From the NCBI GenBank assembly GCA_022340425.1, contig JAJDNY010000177.1, forward strand, positions 1-39,641: a stretch of 39,641 nt of DNA. Reading direction: 5' to 3'. The notes below the pieces were generated by a model that made no database searches, had not been told where the DNA came from, and saw nothing but the letters and a program-made list of their open reading frames with translations. Position 1 is the stretch's first letter; each line of letters begins with the position of its first letter. Shown here piece by piece: positions 7,990 through 17,844 of this stretch. This DNA comes from Desulfobacteraceae bacterium. GTDB taxonomy: Bacteria > Desulfobacterota > Desulfobacteria > Desulfobacterales > JAABRJ01. Made by a program: the position numbers and the translations under genes.

Positions 7990-10812
7990 CTATTCCACCG
8001 AAAGAGAAAATTCCACAAGACCCCCATCACCTTCGGGTGCAGGGTTGATCTTGAACGGTTTCATTTGAATCCGTTTGGCCTCGATATGGGCTTTCTCGAT
8101 CAGGTAAGCGCTCACCGCTTCGGCACGCCTTTGGGCAAGCCGCTCCAATCGTTGGTCGTCGATAAATCTATCGGCGGAAGGCTCCCCCTGGGGTTCCTTC
8201 CCAACAGCATGATTCCCGTCTGGCGGGCGTTCATCCGGCAACTCTTCCAACAAAGCGTCACCATCCATCTGTCGGTCGGCCGTTCCCACGATTCCTAATA
8301 ACATGGCCTTCCTCTCCTTTAAAAATTTTGCCAGCGCATTCAATTTCAGGATTTCGCTTTCCGGCAATACGGAAGTGCCGAAGTCGAATACAACCGTCCG
8401 CAGTTCTTCACCCTTGATCCCATCGATTTCTGCTATGGCGGCAAACGGGGCGTTGCCCGCATCTTCGATTGTACCCGTGAGGGCAGTTTTAATGGCCTTT
8501 CCGAAATCAAACTGAGGATCTTTAACATTCCCTTTCACCGGCAGCTGCAGGGTGATGCGATCATTTTCGTCTTTTAACATCGCCACACCGAGCTTGATGG
8601 GGAGGGCGGGTGCATCGGGGCTGTCGACTTTTTCACCCAGCTCCAACTTGTCGATATAGATGATATTGTTGCCATCCACGGTATCCTGGTTGACTTGGTA
8701 CTTCAGCTCCGTGCGTAACGTTCCGCGGTCGATCTTGAATCCCACGAACTTGCCCGAGTAGGGTGAGACGGGTTTTAAAGCGAAATCCTTCAACGAAAAG
8801 TCCACCTTGCTGTAGGTGAGCGCATTCATCGGGTTCATCTGGCCGCTGCCTTCGATGGCGGCCGTTTGGTCGATGCTGCCGGTGAACTTGAAATCAGCCA
8901 TGGCGGAAGGGTCCGAGGACAATCCTTTGACTATCCCTTCAGTGATCTGAACTTGCGTGCTGTAGGTGGGTGAAATCGACGCATCCACGAAATCCCCCTT
9001 GAAATCCGCCAGCTGAACCCTTTCAATATCCATCGGCATGGGGCCTTTGAATTGCAGAATCAGAAAATTGACCAACCGTTTCAGCAGATTATCCTTTCGA
9101 TCGGCTTCTTTTGGCTGGACGGGCGTAAAGGTATTGACCAAATTGACCATGCCGTTCTGATCGATGGTAACCCTGGCGGCGGCACGCTCGATAAGGACGC
9201 GTGAGGTGTGCAGCTTATTGGGGATCAGCGCCAACGCGATCCCGCCGGCCTTGAAGTGTGCCAGGGTGAAAAAGTTTTCCTTTTGGACCCGGTCCTGGAG
9301 CTCCAGTGCATCGGCACTGAAATCGCCTTCGTAATGGATCTGCGGCTGGGCGTCCCGGCCCCGGTATCGGATACGGCCTGTGGAACTGATGGTACCGGCT
9401 GCGATTTGGGCGTTGACCGCCTCGTCGGCGTAGGGTTGAAAAGAACTCAAGGCGATTTTTTCGGAAACCAGCTTCAAATCTGCCTGCAAGGGATCGATGC
9501 TCGCAGTCCCATTTGCCCTGACATTGCCCGCCCGGTTGATTTGCATGGCAACATCGACAGTGGCCCGGGCACCTTTTTGGTTGGAGAGATTTCCCACGAC
9601 GACATCGATGTCATCGATCAAAATTTCAGCAGGGTGGGTCAAGGTCCGATCCTCGAAAACAAGGCTCCAGTCCCTCAACGCCATTTTCTTGAGCGATAGG
9701 TGCCAAGGTTGCACGGGAAGTGTTTGGTTATCGGGTTTTTCGGCGGCTTTTTTCTCCATCAACTTCTCAATGTCCGCCAGAAAGAGGTTCTGGATGGCAA
9801 AGGACCCATCCGCCGCCAGCCACGATCTGATTCGCGCATTCGCCGTTTGAATAGATTCGACGTTGATCTCACGAGCCTGCAAATCAGCCCCGATTCCCTC
9901 CATGGCAAATGCGGGCAAGGCAATCAGGACCTCTTTCTTGCCCTTTTCCACCAGCCTGAAATCCTCGAGTTCAAAGGTTCCGTTTTCCAGCCTGGCATTG
10001 AGCCGGCCATCGACAATCTCCACCGCGTAGTCACCGGCTACATCCATGACTCCGCTGATAATCTGGAACGAGACGAGGTCTTTGATATGCTCCCAGTAGT
10101 GGCTGATTCGGGTGCCGGCAATGTCGTAGCTTCCCTGAACCCTGACCGGGTTGACCGTGATTTGGCCGTTGACCTCAAATTGCCCGCCCATGGGGCCCAC
10201 GCCTGCAAAACGGTATTCCCCCTGACGTCCCGGCAGCGTGCTGAGGTTCTCCAAGGTGAACGAAATAGGGGTGAATTCCTCACGGATCGGCTCTTTTTCC
10301 GTCAGATTCTCAACGGCTGCTTTGCCGTCAACCACCTGGAACTTTTCGATGATGACCCGCGGCAATCCGGTTTCTTCCGTCGGTTCCGGTTTGGGCGCGC
10401 CCAGTTTGGTCAGGATGTCATCGATATTTAGCTTGTTTCCCGGCAACAGCTTCAGCACACCGAAAGGGCCCTGAACGCGAATCTCTCCGATGGTAAAGGC
10501 CCAATTGATTATGGATGAAAGCTGGACGTTGGCGTATAGCTCTTCGAAACCGGCGAAGGCTTGCCCATCGACCTCACGAACCGTCAGGTCGGATATCGTC
10601 GCGGCGGGGAACAGAGGATTGAGCTTGATTGCGCCGATGGTGACCTCACGGCCCAACAGAGCAGACAACTGCTCTTCCAATTTGGGCTTGAGCAGCGGGG
10701 GAACGACCCAAAAAACGATAATCGTGTAGAGTAAGAAAACTCCCACGACAATTATGCCGATTTTACCGAGCCGTTTAATGCGTTTGTTTTTCCTTTCACG
10801 AGCATCAATCAT
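7990..10812 (-). CDS. DUF748/AsmA-like large envelope protein
   Basis: A 940-residue protein with one N-terminal membrane anchor after a basic stretch (GIIVVGVFLLYTIIVFWVV) and a long exported part. The AsmA-like opening (LSALLGREVTIGAIKLNPLFPAATISDLTV, in two pieces) and the mid-section about residues 400-750 with repeated short beta-strand motifs fit DUF748, which belongs to the group of AsmA-related proteins with beta-groove folds implicated in lipid handling between membranes; that role is family knowledge, not shown here. The C-terminus (VVFDFGTSVLPESEILKLNALAKFL and EKAHIEAKRIQ) has the shape of an OmpA-like domain. The ATG at 10812 is preferred because GAGAGG lies 9 bases upstream; a GTG at 10839 is possible. 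Confidence 0.85.
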   Translation of the reverse strand: MIDARERKNKRIKRLGKIGIIVVGVFLLYTIIVFWVVPPLLKPKLEEQLSALLGREVTIGAIKLNPLFPAATISDLTVREVDGQAFAGFEELYANVQLSSIINWAFTIGEIRVQGPFGVLKLLPGNKLNIDDILTKLGAPKPEPTEETGLPRVIIEKFQVVDGKAAVENLTEKEPIREEFTPISFTLENLSTLPGRQGEYRFAGVGPMGGQFEVNGQITVNPVRVQGSYDIAGTRISHYWEHIKDLVSFQIISGVMDVAGDYAVEIVDGRLNARLENGTFELEDFRLVEKGKKEVLIALPAFAMEGIGADLQAREINVESIQTANARIRSWLAADGSFAIQNLFLADIEKLMEKKAAEKPDNQTLPVQPWHLSLKKMALRDWSLVFEDRTLTHPAEILIDDIDVVVGNLSNQKGARATVDVAMQINRAGNVRANGTASIDPLQADLKLVSEKIALSSFQPYADEAVNAQIAAGTISSTGRIRYRGRDAQPQIHYEGDFSADALELQDRVQKENFFTLAHFKAGGIALALIPNKLHTSRVLIERAAARVTIDQNGMVNLVNTFTPVQPKEADRKDNLLKRLVNFLILQFKGPMPMDIERVQLADFKGDFVDASISPTYSTQVQITEGIVKGLSSDPSAMADFKFTGSIDQTAAIEGSGQMNPMNALTYSKVDFSLKDFALKPVSPYSGKFVGFKIDRGTLRTELKYQVNQDTVDGNNIIYIDKLELGEKVDSPDAPALPIKLGVAMLKDENDRITLQLPVKGNVKDPQFDFGKAIKTALTGTIEDAGNAPFAAIAEIDGIKGEELRTVVFDFGTSVLPESEILKLNALAKFLKERKAMLLGIVGTADRQMDGDALLEELPDERPPDGNHAVGKEPQGEPSADRFIDDQRLERLAQRRAEAVSAYLIEKAHIEAKRIQMKPFKINPAPEGDGGLVEFSLSVE

Positions 10813-10872
10813 GATGATCATCCTCTCGATTTGCAGCACGTCCTCCTGTTGAGCGTCCCACTAGGGCCTCCG

Positions 10873-12075
10873 TCATATCCCGAACCACGGCCGGACCGCC
10901 ACCCCGCCGCGGGTGCAGCTATCTGCACCGCCGTGGACCAGGGTGGCGGCCTCAAGCGGCCGGCCGCTGAGGGCGCACCACCAGCGCAGGCCGGCCAGCA
11001 TGTCGCCGGCCACCGTCTGACCGGACTTGATCTCCACCGGAAAAAGCTCGCCGGCTTCCTCGATGATCAGATCCACCTCGTGCCCGCTGCGGTCGCGCCA
11101 GAAATAGAGCGGCGGGATCCGGCGGTGGTGCAGGTAGGCCTTGGCCGTCTCAGCCACCACGTGGTTTTCGAAAAGTGCGCCGCGCAGGGGATGGGCCGGA
11201 ATCTGGGCGGCTTGCCGGATGCCCAGCAGGTGGCACAGCAGACCGGTGTCGTAGAAGTATAGCTTGGGGGTTTTGATGAGCCGCTTGTTGAAATTGCGGT
11301 GGTGCGGTGGCAGCAGAAAAATGATGAAGCTGGTGTTTAGCACCGAGATCCAGCGCCGGGCGGTGTCCACCGCGATGCCGGCGTCGGCGGCGAGGCTGGA
11401 GTAGTTGAGCAGCTGGGCCGCCCGGCCGGCGCATAGCGCCAGAAATCGGCTGAAGAGGGCGAGGTCGCCGATGTTGGAAAGGCTGCGCACGTCGCGCTCG
11501 ATGTAGGTCTGCACGTAGTCGGAAAGCCACACCGCAGGCGGGATGCCCTGGTCGTGGATGCGGGGGTAAAAACCGCTGTGCAGGATGGCCCACAAGTCCA
11601 GGCCGGTCCGCAGATTGTCGAATAGTTCAGGCGGTGCGCCGGGTTCGGCTTGGGGCTGGTCTTCGAGTTCAGCCCGTGAAAAGGGCAGAAGGCTGAGAAT
11701 GGCGCAGCGCCCGGCCAGCGTTTGGCCGACCTTGGCCATGAGCAGAAAGTTCTGGGAGCCGGTCAACACGAAGCGGCCCGGGGTGGGATCCTCGTCCACC
11801 ACGGCCTGGATGTAGGACAGCAGGTCGGGTACGTGCTGGATTTCATCGAGAACAACCGGCCCGTCCAACTGGGTCAGAAACCCCCGCGGGTCCTCCCGGG
11901 CGAAGTCCCGTTGATCGAGGGCCTCCAGCGAGAGGTAGCGGTGCGAGGGAAAGGCGGCCCGCACCAGGGTGGTCTTGCCGGACTGCCGCGGGCCGGTGAG
12001 GGTGACCACCGGGTAGTAGCCGGTATCGCGGAGCAGGTAGTCTGTGAGGAGCCTGTGTTTCAGGAGGGACGTCAT
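10873..12075 (-). CDS. AAA ATPase with DUF4143 domain
   Basis: A 400-residue P-loop ATPase. The N-terminal AAA_14 domain shows Walker A (LTGPRQSGKTTL, near residues 26-37), Walker B (GPVVLDEIQHVPDLLSYIQ) and a sensor-1 type segment (RFVLTGSQNFLLM). The C-terminal DUF4143 region includes ERDVRSLSNIGDLALFSRFL, YFYDTGLLCHLLGI and the nuclease-like DRSGHEVDLIIEE...FPVEIKSGQ block, which resembles a PD-(D/E)XK core (Asp, Glu-x-Lys). Such proteins are common in accessory gene sets and their role is unknown. No Shine-Dalgarno site precedes the ATG; instead a promoter ends 6 nt before it, which suggests a leaderless mRNA. The next gene downstream on this strand is the DUF748 protein after a 60-nt gap. 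Confidence 0.9.
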   Translation of the reverse strand: MTSLLKHRLLTDYLLRDTGYYPVVTLTGPRQSGKTTLVRAAFPSHRYLSLEALDQRDFAREDPRGFLTQLDGPVVLDEIQHVPDLLSYIQAVVDEDPTPGRFVLTGSQNFLLMAKVGQTLAGRCAILSLLPFSRAELEDQPQAEPGAPPELFDNLRTGLDLWAILHSGFYPRIHDQGIPPAVWLSDYVQTYIERDVRSLSNIGDLALFSRFLALCAGRAAQLLNYSSLAADAGIAVDTARRWISVLNTSFIIFLLPPHHRNFNKRLIKTPKLYFYDTGLLCHLLGIRQAAQIPAHPLRGALFENHVVAETAKAYLHHRRIPPLYFWRDRSGHEVDLIIEEAGELFPVEIKSGQTVAGDMLAGLRWWCALSGRPLEAATLVHGGADSCTRGGVAVRPWFGI

Positions 12076-12081
12076 GTTGCT

Positions 12082-12110
12082 AATCTACGATCATATCGGC
12101 GATCAGTCAA
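12082..12110 (-). promoter_or_regulatory. Sigma-70-type promoter for the DUF4143 ATPase
   Basis: On the minus strand: -35 TTGACT (12110-12105, 5 of 6 matches), 17-nt spacer, -10 TAGATT (12087-12082, 4 of 6). The -10 box ends 6 nt before the ATG at 12075, so transcription should start at or next to the A of the start codon. The geometry is identical to that at 16047-16082. Confidence 0.6.
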
Positions 12111-12234
12111 TATTGCGTGTGCGCCATGCAGCGCAACCCCCACGAGGCTCCAGTAAGGATGCGAATGCCGCAGCTTACGCCCAACCAACGTCGATGCCGC
12201 GTCCAAAACCCGAAACGGGCGGCAGCAGGCGGCT

Positions 12235-12906
12235 TCAGGAAAGCGCGGCGATCAGTTCCGGGGAATCGTTGCGGACCGCGTTGACCGCCGTCGACACCGG
12301 CCAGAACCGGAAGTCCCGGTGGGTGCGGTGGGCCAGGATATGCGCGAGATCAGGGTCCGGTAACTGGGGGTCGAGCCAGGCGCGATAGGCGGCGGGCTTC
12401 AGTATAAGCGGCATCCGGTCGTGGATCTCCCGCAGGGCGGGGCTCGCCGTGGTGGTTAAAATCGTGCAGGTCTTCAAGGGGGCCGCGGCCCGGCCCCGGT
12501 CCTCCCAGACCTCCCACAGGCCGGCGAAAGCCATCGGGGCCTCTTCCGGCAGGGTGATGTAGACCGGCTGTTTGCGCCCGCGGGCGCCCCGCCACTCGTA
12601 AAACCCGTCGGCCGCCACCAGGCAGCGCCGCTTTCTGAAGGCCGCGCGGAAAGAGGGCTTGTCGGCCGCTGTTTCCGCCCTGGCGTTGATCAAGCGGTTG
12701 GCGATGGCGGCGTCCTTGGCCCAGAAGGGCACCAGGCCCCAGCGGAGGTGTACGAGCAGGTTCTGATCCCCCCGTCGGACCACCGCCGCCACCGGCTGGC
12801 TGGGGGCCACGTTGTAGCTGGCCGCCACCGGCGCCTCCACGCGGTCGATGGCAAAGTGTACCACCAGCCTCTCGAGATTGCTGAAGACCACGAATCTGCC
12901 GCACAC
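12235..12906 (-). CDS. SRAP-family (YedK/HMCES) abasic-site DNA crosslinking protein
   Basis: A 223-residue SOS-response-associated peptidase (SRAP) protein, close to the usual length. The family forms a stable thiazolidine link to abasic sites in single-stranded DNA through the N-terminal cysteine. The start must be the GTG at 12906: it places Cys at position 2 (M-C-G-R-F), as the chemistry requires after Met removal, and has GAGAGGTG a few bases upstream. The longer frame to 13008 would bury this cysteine. Other family marks: YNVAPSQ (active-site Asn), WGLVPFWAKD, INARAET, RRCLVAADGFYEW (catalytic Glu) and EIHDRMPLIL (catalytic His). No SOS box was identified upstream. It is followed by a 159-nt non-coding gap and the DUF4143 gene. 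Confidence 0.95.
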   Translation of the reverse strand: MCGRFVVFSNLERLVVHFAIDRVEAPVAASYNVAPSQPVAAVVRRGDQNLLVHLRWGLVPFWAKDAAIANRLINARAETAADKPSFRAAFRKRRCLVAADGFYEWRGARGRKQPVYITLPEEAPMAFAGLWEVWEDRGRAAAPLKTCTILTTTASPALREIHDRMPLILKPAAYRAWLDPQLPDPDLAHILAHRTHRDFRFWPVSTAVNAVRNDSPELIAALS

Positions 12907-13039
12907 GGCGCCACCTCTCTGGAGCCCTGAATTTGCGGGGTTGGCACTGCGGAAAAACCCCGGCAGTCCCTCCCGCGCGGTTTTATCCGAGCTTTCCGCC
13001 GCTCCCACCTGCCGGCCGCCTCGTCACCCGGTCCCTGTC

Positions 13040-14317
13040 TCAGCCGTCCACCATTCTGGGAACAAAAAGAACGATCTCCGGCAGGTAGGTCATCAGCACC
13101 AGCAGAGCGATCATGATGGTCAGAAACGGTGCGATGTGCCGGATGATTTCGGGCAGCTCGATGCGGGCGATGTTGCAGGCGATAAACAGGCAGATGCCCA
13201 GCGGCGGCGTCAGCATGCCGATGGCCAGTGCGGTCACCATGATCACGCCGAAGTGCACCGGGTCGATGCCGAACTGCTGCACCACCGGCAGAAAGACCGG
13301 CGTGAGGATGATCAGCGCGGCCGATGTTTCCATGAAGGTGCCCACCACCAGCAGGCACCCCAGGATCAGCGCGTAGAGCACGGCCGGGGAGGCGCTCATG
13401 GTAACCAGGTGGGCGGCGACACTCTGGGGCACCCGCTCGGCGGCCAGAATCCAGCCGAAAATGTTGGCCGTGGCGATCAGCAGCATCACCGTGGAAGTCG
13501 AGACGGCGGCTTTGGCCAGGATCCGCGGCAGATCCCGGAGCTTCAGCTCGCGGTAGACCAGGAAGCCGACCGCGGCCCCGTAGAGCACGGCCACCACGGC
13601 GGCTTCGGTGGGGGTAAAGATGCCGCCCAGGATGCCGCCTAAAATGATGATCGGCATCAGCAGGGCCCAGACGGCGCCGCCGAAGGTGCGCACGATTTCC
13701 CGCCCGCCACGGAAGCGGTCGCGGCCGTAGCCGGCACGCCTGGCGAGAAAATAGCTGGCGGCCATCAGGCCGAACCCGATCAGGGCCCCCGGGACGAGGC
13801 CGCCCATGAAGAGTTTGCCGATGGAGACCCCTCCCACCACCCCGAAGATGATCATCGGAATCGACGGTGGGATGATCACGCCGATGGCGCCGCCGGCGGC
13901 CTGCACCGCCGCGGCGAAGCCCCTGGGGTAGCCTTTGCGGATCATGGCCGGGATCGATACTGCGCCGACGGCGGCGGTGTCTGCGGCCGCCGCCCCGGAG
14001 ATCCCGGCGAAAAACATGGCGGCCACCACCGCCACCATCGCCAGCCCCCCGAAGACGAAGCCCACCAGGGCATGGGCGAAATCGAAGAGGCGCCGCGAGA
14101 TGCCGCCGCACTCCATCAGCTCCCCGGCCAGCATGAAAAACGGGACGGCCATCAGCGGAAAGGAATCGGTGCCGGTGAAGAGGCGCTGGGCCGCCAGGGC
14201 CAGGGGCAGGTCGGCGCCGAACTGCAGAGCGGCCACCGAGGCCACGCCCAGAGAGAAGGCGATCGGCATCCCCAGACCGAAGCAAACCAGCAGCGTAACC
14301 AGAAGGATGGCCGTCAT
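13040..14317 (-). CDS. dctM: TRAP transporter large permease (DctM)
   Basis: A 425-residue, highly hydrophobic protein with about a dozen predicted membrane helices, the ion-coupled translocation subunit of a TRAP transporter. Typical features are the opening LLVCFGLGMPIAFSLGVAS, the FFMLAGELMECGGISRRLFDFA segment, AADTAAVGAVSIPAM, GGIFTPTEAAVVAVLYG and the late PPLGICLFIACNIA motif. Its ATG overlaps the stop of the small permease by 4 bases (ATGA), so the two are translationally coupled. Together with dctP and dctQ it forms a complete importer for an organic acid; the exact substrate cannot be told from sequence. Confidence 0.95.
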   Translation of the reverse strand: MTAILLVTLLVCFGLGMPIAFSLGVASVAALQFGADLPLALAAQRLFTGTDSFPLMAVPFFMLAGELMECGGISRRLFDFAHALVGFVFGGLAMVAVVAAMFFAGISGAAAADTAAVGAVSIPAMIRKGYPRGFAAAVQAAGGAIGVIIPPSIPMIIFGVVGGVSIGKLFMGGLVPGALIGFGLMAASYFLARRAGYGRDRFRGGREIVRTFGGAVWALLMPIIILGGILGGIFTPTEAAVVAVLYGAAVGFLVYRELKLRDLPRILAKAAVSTSTVMLLIATANIFGWILAAERVPQSVAAHLVTMSASPAVLYALILGCLLVVGTFMETSAALIILTPVFLPVVQQFGIDPVHFGVIMVTALAIGMLTPPLGICLFIACNIARIELPEIIRHIAPFLTIMIALLVLMTYLPEIVLFVPRMVDG

Positions 14318-14808
14318 ACCCGCAACTCGCGGTCCAGCGGCCGGTTGCGGATGGTGCCGACCGACACCCGCAGCGAGTTGATCAGCATCAAGACGGCGCC
14401 CACCGGCACCGCCAGGTAGGGGTAGCGCATGGAGATGTGCATCGAGGCGGATTCCTGGAACTGGACGATTCCCAGGATTTTAAAGCCCCCCCAAACGATC
14501 ACCACGAGAAAGATCTGAACCATCAGGTTGACCAGCACCACCGCCAGGCGGTAGGGCCGGGTAGGCAGGATTTGCTGCATTAGGTCGATGCCCAGGTGGA
14601 CCTGGTAGCGGACCCCGGCTGCGGCGCCCATGAAGGAAATCCAGACGAACAGATAGCGGCCGGCCTCCTCCGACCAGGCCAGGGGGTCGTTGAGCACAAA
14701 GCGGCACCAGACCTGGGCGCTGACTACCGCCACCATAGCCGCCATCAGCAGGGCCAGGCACCAGTTGACGGCGCGGTCCATGAGGTTGAAAACGGTTTTG
14801 AAAAACAC
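14314..14808 (-). CDS. dctQ: TRAP transporter small permease (DctQ)
   Basis: A 164-residue protein with four predicted membrane helices, the small membrane subunit of the TRAP transporter. The family marks are SAQVWCRFVLNDPLAWSEE and RYLFVWISFMGAAAGVRYQVHLGID in the N-terminal half. The start codon is GTG at 14808, supported by an AGGGGG site just upstream. It lies 126 nt after dctP, with a strong hairpin in the gap, and overlaps dctM by 4 bases. Confidence 0.93.
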   Translation of the reverse strand: MFFKTVFNLMDRAVNWCLALLMAAMVAVVSAQVWCRFVLNDPLAWSEEAGRYLFVWISFMGAAAGVRYQVHLGIDLMQQILPTRPYRLAVVLVNLMVQIFLVVIVWGGFKILGIVQFQESASMHISMRYPYLAVPVGAVLMLINSLRVSVGTIRNRPLDRELRV

Positions 14809-14827
14809 CCTGCCCCCTTCAGTACAG

Positions 14828-14851
14828 GGCCGGCGGGGTGTGCCGCCGGCC
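14828..14851 (-). other. Strong hairpin between dctP and dctQ
   Basis: A perfect 9-bp, all-G/C inverted repeat (GGCCGGCGG / CCGCCGGCC) with a 6-nt loop sits 20 nt before the dctQ start. There is no T-tract behind it on the mRNA strand. It may protect the dctP 3' end or cause partial termination, so that the binding protein is made in excess of the permease. Confidence 0.55.
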
Positions 14852-14934
14852 GGAGACCTGCAGCCTGCCCCGCGCGGATGGCCCGGCCGGTTTGGGCGAC
14901 TGGGCCTTTTCCACGGCGTGTGTTCGGCGGCCCC

Positions 14935-15945
14935 CTATTTCACCTCGGCGCGCACCGCTTCGATCAGCTTCCAGCCCTTCTCGGGATTGCCGCCGCCGAT
15001 GGCCTGGATCACCGACGGGGTGCGGTAGACCCCGGCGACCGCTTCCACAAACGGCGCTTTGTCCGGATGGGTGACCGCCATGCCCGCTTGGGCCAGGGCG
15101 GCCTCCAGCTCCCGGTCGGCCTCCCGGGAGAGGTTGCGCTCGTAGTCGCGGGCCTCGGTGGCCGCTTCGGCCAGGATTCGTTGATGCTCCGGGTTCAAGG
15201 TCTGCCAGCTGATCTCGCTGACCAGCAGCACCGCCGGCGAGTAGAAGTGCCCGGTCATGGCCAGGTGCTGCTGGACCTCGAACAAGCGCGAGGAGTAGAT
15301 GACCGCCAGCGGGTTTTCCTGGGCGTCGACGACCTTTTGCTCCAGCGCTGTAAAGAGCTCGCCGAAGGCCATCGGCAGTGGGCTGGCCCCCAGGGCCTTC
15401 ATGGTCAGAATAAAGACCTCGTCCTCCATGACCCGGATTTTGAGGCCCTGCATGTCTTCGGGGCTGGTGATGGCGCGTTTGGAATTGGTGATGTTGCGAA
15501 AGCCGTTTTCGTACCACCCCAGGGAGCGGATGCCCACCCTGGTAAAGAGCGCCGCGATCCGGGTGCCGATCTCACCGTCCAGGACGCGGTAGCAGGCCTC
15601 GCGGTCCCTGAAGAGAAACGGCAGGTTGAAGAGCTTGACCTGGGGAACGAAATTGCCCAGCGGGCCGGTTGAGGTCAGCGTCATCTCGAGGGAGCCGAGC
15701 TGCAGGCCTTCGATCATGTCGCGCTCGGAGCCGAGCTGGGACGCCGGAAAGACCTGGATTTCGATCGCCCCGTCGGTGCGTTCGGCGACGATTTTGGCAA
15801 GATATTCCGCCGCTTGGTTGTAGATGTGGCTGGGTTGGGTCGCCGTGCCGCACTTGAGGATGATTTTGGCGTCGCTCGCCGGACAGCCGGGCGCCAGGGT
15901 TGCAAACAGGGCAAAAACGACTACCGTCACCAGTACTCTGCACAT
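14935..15945 (-). CDS. dctP: TRAP transporter solute-binding protein (DctP)
   Basis: A 336-residue periplasmic binding protein of the DctP family. The start at 15945 has GGAGG 5 bases upstream and gives a clean signal peptide; the preceding in-frame extension is rejected. The hydrophobic region ends with L-A-P-G-C, so it may be a lipoprotein rather than freely soluble. Family marks: YLAKIVAERTDGAIEIQVFP, QLGSERDMIEGLQLGSLEMT, the MQGLKIRVMED block that holds the arginine which binds the substrate carboxylate, and DAQENPLAVIYSSRLFEVQ. The ligand is most likely an organic acid. It is first in the dctPQM operon. Confidence 0.94.
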   Translation of the reverse strand: MCRVLVTVVVFALFATLAPGCPASDAKIILKCGTATQPSHIYNQAAEYLAKIVAERTDGAIEIQVFPASQLGSERDMIEGLQLGSLEMTLTSTGPLGNFVPQVKLFNLPFLFRDREACYRVLDGEIGTRIAALFTRVGIRSLGWYENGFRNITNSKRAITSPEDMQGLKIRVMEDEVFILTMKALGASPLPMAFGELFTALEQKVVDAQENPLAVIYSSRLFEVQQHLAMTGHFYSPAVLLVSEISWQTLNPEHQRILAEAATEARDYERNLSREADRELEAALAQAGMAVTHPDKAPFVEAVAGVYRTPSVIQAIGGGNPEKGWKLIEAVRAEVK

Positions 15946-15986
15946 AATTCCCTCCGCGCTGTGGGCAAAAAGGGTTGGTTTCAGCC

Positions 15987-16019
15987 GCAGCCACCTGAAC
16001 GGCGCGGGCAGGTGGCTGC
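15987..16019. promoter_or_regulatory. 11-bp inverted repeat in the dctP upstream region
   Basis: A perfect 11-bp inverted repeat (GCAGCCACCTG / CAGGTGGCTGC) with an 11-nt spacer gives half-site centres 22 bp apart, about two helical turns, which suits a dimeric regulator. It lies between the dctP start and the promoter of the divergent lipoprotein gene. It could equally form a hairpin in the dctP leader. No T-tract follows on either strand, so it is not an intrinsic terminator. Confidence 0.5.
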
Positions 16020-16046
16020 AAACGAAACGCTTCCCCGTTTTTGGAT

Positions 16047-16075
16047 TTGACAAGATTGTCCGGTGCGAATATACG
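16047..16075 (+). promoter_or_regulatory. Sigma-70-type promoter for the small lipoprotein gene
   Basis: A perfect -35 TTGACA (16047-16052), a 17-nt spacer and -10 TATACG (16070-16075, 4 of 6). The -10 box ends 6 nt before the ATG at 16082, so the transcript should begin at or beside the start codon. No ribosome binding site is present. Confidence 0.65.
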
Positions 16076-16081
16076 GTTTGG

Positions 16082-16525
16082 ATGCCGCCGCTATCGGATA
16101 ACGCCTCAAATTTGACCTACTGCCGCCGACTTTTGGGGGCCCTCCAGGCCCTCGGCCTCGTTGCACTCCTGCTTTCCGGTTGTGCCAGCTACAACAGCCA
16201 TCTCCAGGCGCAGAGTTTCGCCGAGTCGGCCCGTGCATACGGGCTCGCCATCCAGTGGTCCGATTACGATGCGGCCGTCAATTTCCTCGAGCACCCCCCT
16301 TCGCCCGAAGACCTGGCGCATATCCAGGCCTTCAAGGTCACGGCCTATGAGATCCGCAAGGTCAAGTTCCTAAATGACATGTCCCGGGCCGATCAGACCG
16401 TCGCCATCCGCTACTACAAAATCGACGAACTGATCGAACGCTCGGTTGTCGACCAGCAGACGTGGGTGTACCACCCCGAGGCGAAAAACTGGTATCTGCA
16501 AAGCGGGCTGCCCGATCTGGGGTGA
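16082..16525 (+). CDS. Small outer-membrane-type lipoprotein, unknown function
   Basis: A 147-residue protein with a signal peptide ending in the lipobox L-L-S-G-C (Cys at about residue 34). The mature part contains an FAESARAYGLAIQWSDYDAA segment, which suggests a small helical-repeat or NTF2-like fold, and an aromatic-rich end (WVYHPEAKNWYLQSG). I do not recognise a specific family. The ATG at 16082 is chosen because a strong promoter ends 6 nt before it; no Shine-Dalgarno site exists, so a leaderless mRNA is likely. A TTG 11 codons further in would also keep the signal peptide. It is convergent with leuB, 48 nt apart. Confidence 0.75.
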   Translation: MPPLSDNASNLTYCRRLLGALQALGLVALLLSGCASYNSHLQAQSFAESARAYGLAIQWSDYDAAVNFLEHPPSPEDLAHIQAFKVTAYEIRKVKFLNDMSRADQTVAIRYYKIDELIERSVVDQQTWVYHPEAKNWYLQSGLPDLG

Positions 16526-16573
16526 GCGCCGCGCGGGGCTTCTCCCGGTTTGTTTGGGAATTGCCGGCGGCCA

Positions 16574-17770
<1,197 letters not shown>

Positions 17771-17844
17771 CCCCATTTGCGGTGGCCTGGCCGGGGACGG
17801 TTGAAAAATCAGTTCAAGTCGCCCGGGCAGACCGCCGATACCTT

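Noticed and set aside
10873-12075. DUF4143 ATPase and SRAP protein as a defence island
   Set aside because: No nuclease, methylase, toxin pair, integrase or phage gene accompanies them; two such genes alone do not support a defence system.
12690-14285. 531-codon minus-strand frame overlapping dctM
   Set aside because: Same strand but another frame; composition is dominated by Arg/Gly/Pro and the real frame encodes a recognisable DctM protein.
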